NCBI RefSeq assembly: GCF_946479965.1
Contig: NZ_CAMLHX010000047.1
Location: 1 to 33,257 of the forward strand
DNA: 33,257 nucleotides
Origin: an uncultured Mucilaginibacter sp.
Lineage (GTDB): Bacteria; Bacteroidota; Bacteroidia; Sphingobacteriales; Sphingobacteriaceae
Reading direction: 5' to 3'
The notes under the pieces are model-generated. The model made no database searches. It was not told the DNA's origin and saw only the letters and a list, made by a program, of their open reading frames with translations. Of this stretch, positions 32,326-33,257 are shown in pieces. Within the stretch, counting starts at the first letter, position 1. Every line of letters begins with the position of its first letter. The translations under genes and the position numbers were made by a program.

Positions 32326-33257
32326 CCAGTTATCAAAAGGGCAGCAAAAAACCTCAACCCTTGCCGGCCTGAAAAAGCTGCTGCAATTAATAGCGCACGA
32401 AAGAAGGAATCTTTGGCTGGCCATGTGCGCCATATTGGTTACCTCGTCTATAAACCTGGCGGGGCCATACGTAGTGGGGCACACTATTGATGAATATATT
32501 GTTACCGGCAGTAAGAAGGTAATTGCCGACCCATATCATGGCGTTTTAGTAAATTGTGGTTTGCTGCTTTGTCTGTATTTTGTGTCGTTGGTTACCAGTT
32601 ATTTGCAAACACGGCTAATGGGTGGGGTAGGGCAGCGCATGTTGTTTACTTTGCGCAATGCTGTGTTCAATAAGTTGCAACAATTGCCCGTAGGTTTCTT
32701 TAACCAAAACAAGGCCGGCGACCTGATATCGCGCATAAATAACGATACTGATAAACTGAACCAGTTTTTCTCCCAATCGCTGATGCAGTTCATTGGCAGT
32801 ATCGCGACTATGATTGGCGCGGGTATATTCCTGATAGCCATCAACATTAAATTGGGTGCCACTGCGCTTGCGCCCGGCTTGCTGATATTGTTCTTTACCA
32901 TGATCGTGTCGCCGTGGGTAAAACGTGCTAATGCGAAAAGTTTGAAAAGCGTTGGCGGTTTGAGCGCCGAGATACAGGAAAGCCTGCACAATTTTAATGT
33001 GATCATTGCCTTTAACCGCCGCGATTATTTCAGAAAACGCTTTGACGTTGCCAATGGCGAAAATTATAAAGCTGCTATAACTGCGGGCCTTGCCAATAAT
33101 ATATTTATGCCTGTTTACACGCTGTTTGCAAGTATTGCGCAACTGGCTGTTTTAACATTTGGTATTTATTTAATAAGCGAAGGCGAGTTTACTATAGGTT
33201 TGCTGGTAAGTTATTTCTCATATACCACCAACTTTTATAACCCGCTAAGACAATTGG
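32309..33257 (+). CDS. ABC exporter half-transporter, partner subunit (partial, runs off the window)
   Basis: The ATG at 32309 overlaps the preceding gene by 17 nt and opens MNYDLNQLSKGQQKTSTLAG. The 316 codons visible cover the transmembrane domain: helix 1 (LWLAMCAILVTSSINLAGPY), the coupling segment RMLFTLRNAVFNKLQQLPVG, FFNQNKAGDLISRINNDTDK and FFSQSLMQFIGSIATMIGAG. This is the standard start of a type IV ABC exporter. The ATPase domain lies beyond the right edge; if the pair is a heterodimer like others, it should carry the catalytic Glu and His that the upstream subunit lacks. No terminator or gap separates the two genes, so they are one operon. Confidence 0.92.
   Translation, partial: MNYDLNQLSKGQQKTSTLAGLKKLLQLIAHERRNLWLAMCAILVTSSINLAGPYVVGHTIDEYIVTGSKKVIADPYHGVLVNCGLLLCLYFVSLVTSYLQTRLMGGVGQRMLFTLRNAVFNKLQQLPVGFFNQNKAGDLISRINNDTDKLNQFFSQSLMQFIGSIATMIGAGIFLIAINIKLGATALAPGLLILFFTMIVSPWVKRANAKSLKSVGGLSAEIQESLHNFNVIIAFNRRDYFRKRFDVANGENYKAAITAGLANNIFMPVYTLFASIAQLAVLTFGIYLISEGEFTIGLLVSYFSYTTNFYNPLRQL

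Overview
The window looks like a chromosomal segment of a Bacteroidota bacterium of the Sphingobacteriaceae type, with Mucilaginibacter or Pedobacter as the best guess. The grounds are protein style (an OmpA-less beta-barrel receptor with a carboxypeptidase-like N-terminal domain, an M56/BlaI pair, GH10 with CE1 esterases), general lack of Shine-Dalgarno sites, several promoters of the Bacteroidota form TTTG-N17-23-TAnnTTTG, and a GTCATTGCGAGGAACGAAG-type interspersed repeat. Species assignment is inference. No tRNA, rRNA, CRISPR array or intact transposase was seen.

Layout. 1-3.9 kb: an acidic orphan protein, accD, class II fructose-bisphosphate aldolase, a low-affinity iron permease family protein overlapping a GNAT acetyltransferase, and a small membrane protein. 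3.9-5.4 kb: a two-gene type III polyketide synthase / isoprenylcysteine-type methyltransferase operon. 5.6-11.6 kb: a xylose block (Na+/sugar symporter, xylA, xylB) with a divergent LacI-type regulator and a perfect LacI-family operator between them. 11.6-13.0 kb: an accessory patch of AT-rich orphan genes, hairpin repeats and iterated TGTTGCAAAG motifs. 13.1-17.8 kb: secreted xylan enzymes, namely a GH10 xylanase, two CE1-type esterases and an alpha/beta hydrolase; with the xylose block they make a plausible xylan-to-xylulose-5-phosphate route. 17.9-19.0 kb: an aldo/keto reductase. 19.0-20.0 kb: a repeat-rich gap holding a second motif island, a 159-bp MITE-like element and a structured leader.

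20.0-22.75 kb: a tight three-gene operon of a basic protein of unknown function, the RNA ligase RtcB, and peptide chain release factor H. RtcB-PrfH pairs are linked to rescue and repair of ribosomes whose 16S rRNA has been cut. The extra upstream gene and its 255-nt leader, with a mini-ORF, an in-frame UAG and a long-range stem, are the best candidates here for something undescribed. 22.9-27.4 kb: an outer-membrane barrel protein, a BlaI-type repressor and an M56 (BlaR1-like) sensor protease whose C-terminus carries seven roughly 29-residue repeats; a large inverted repeat overlaps the promoter. 27.6-29.8 kb: katG. 29.9-33.3 kb: a RimJ/RimL-type acetyltransferase and a heterodimeric ABC exporter pair whose second subunit runs off the window.
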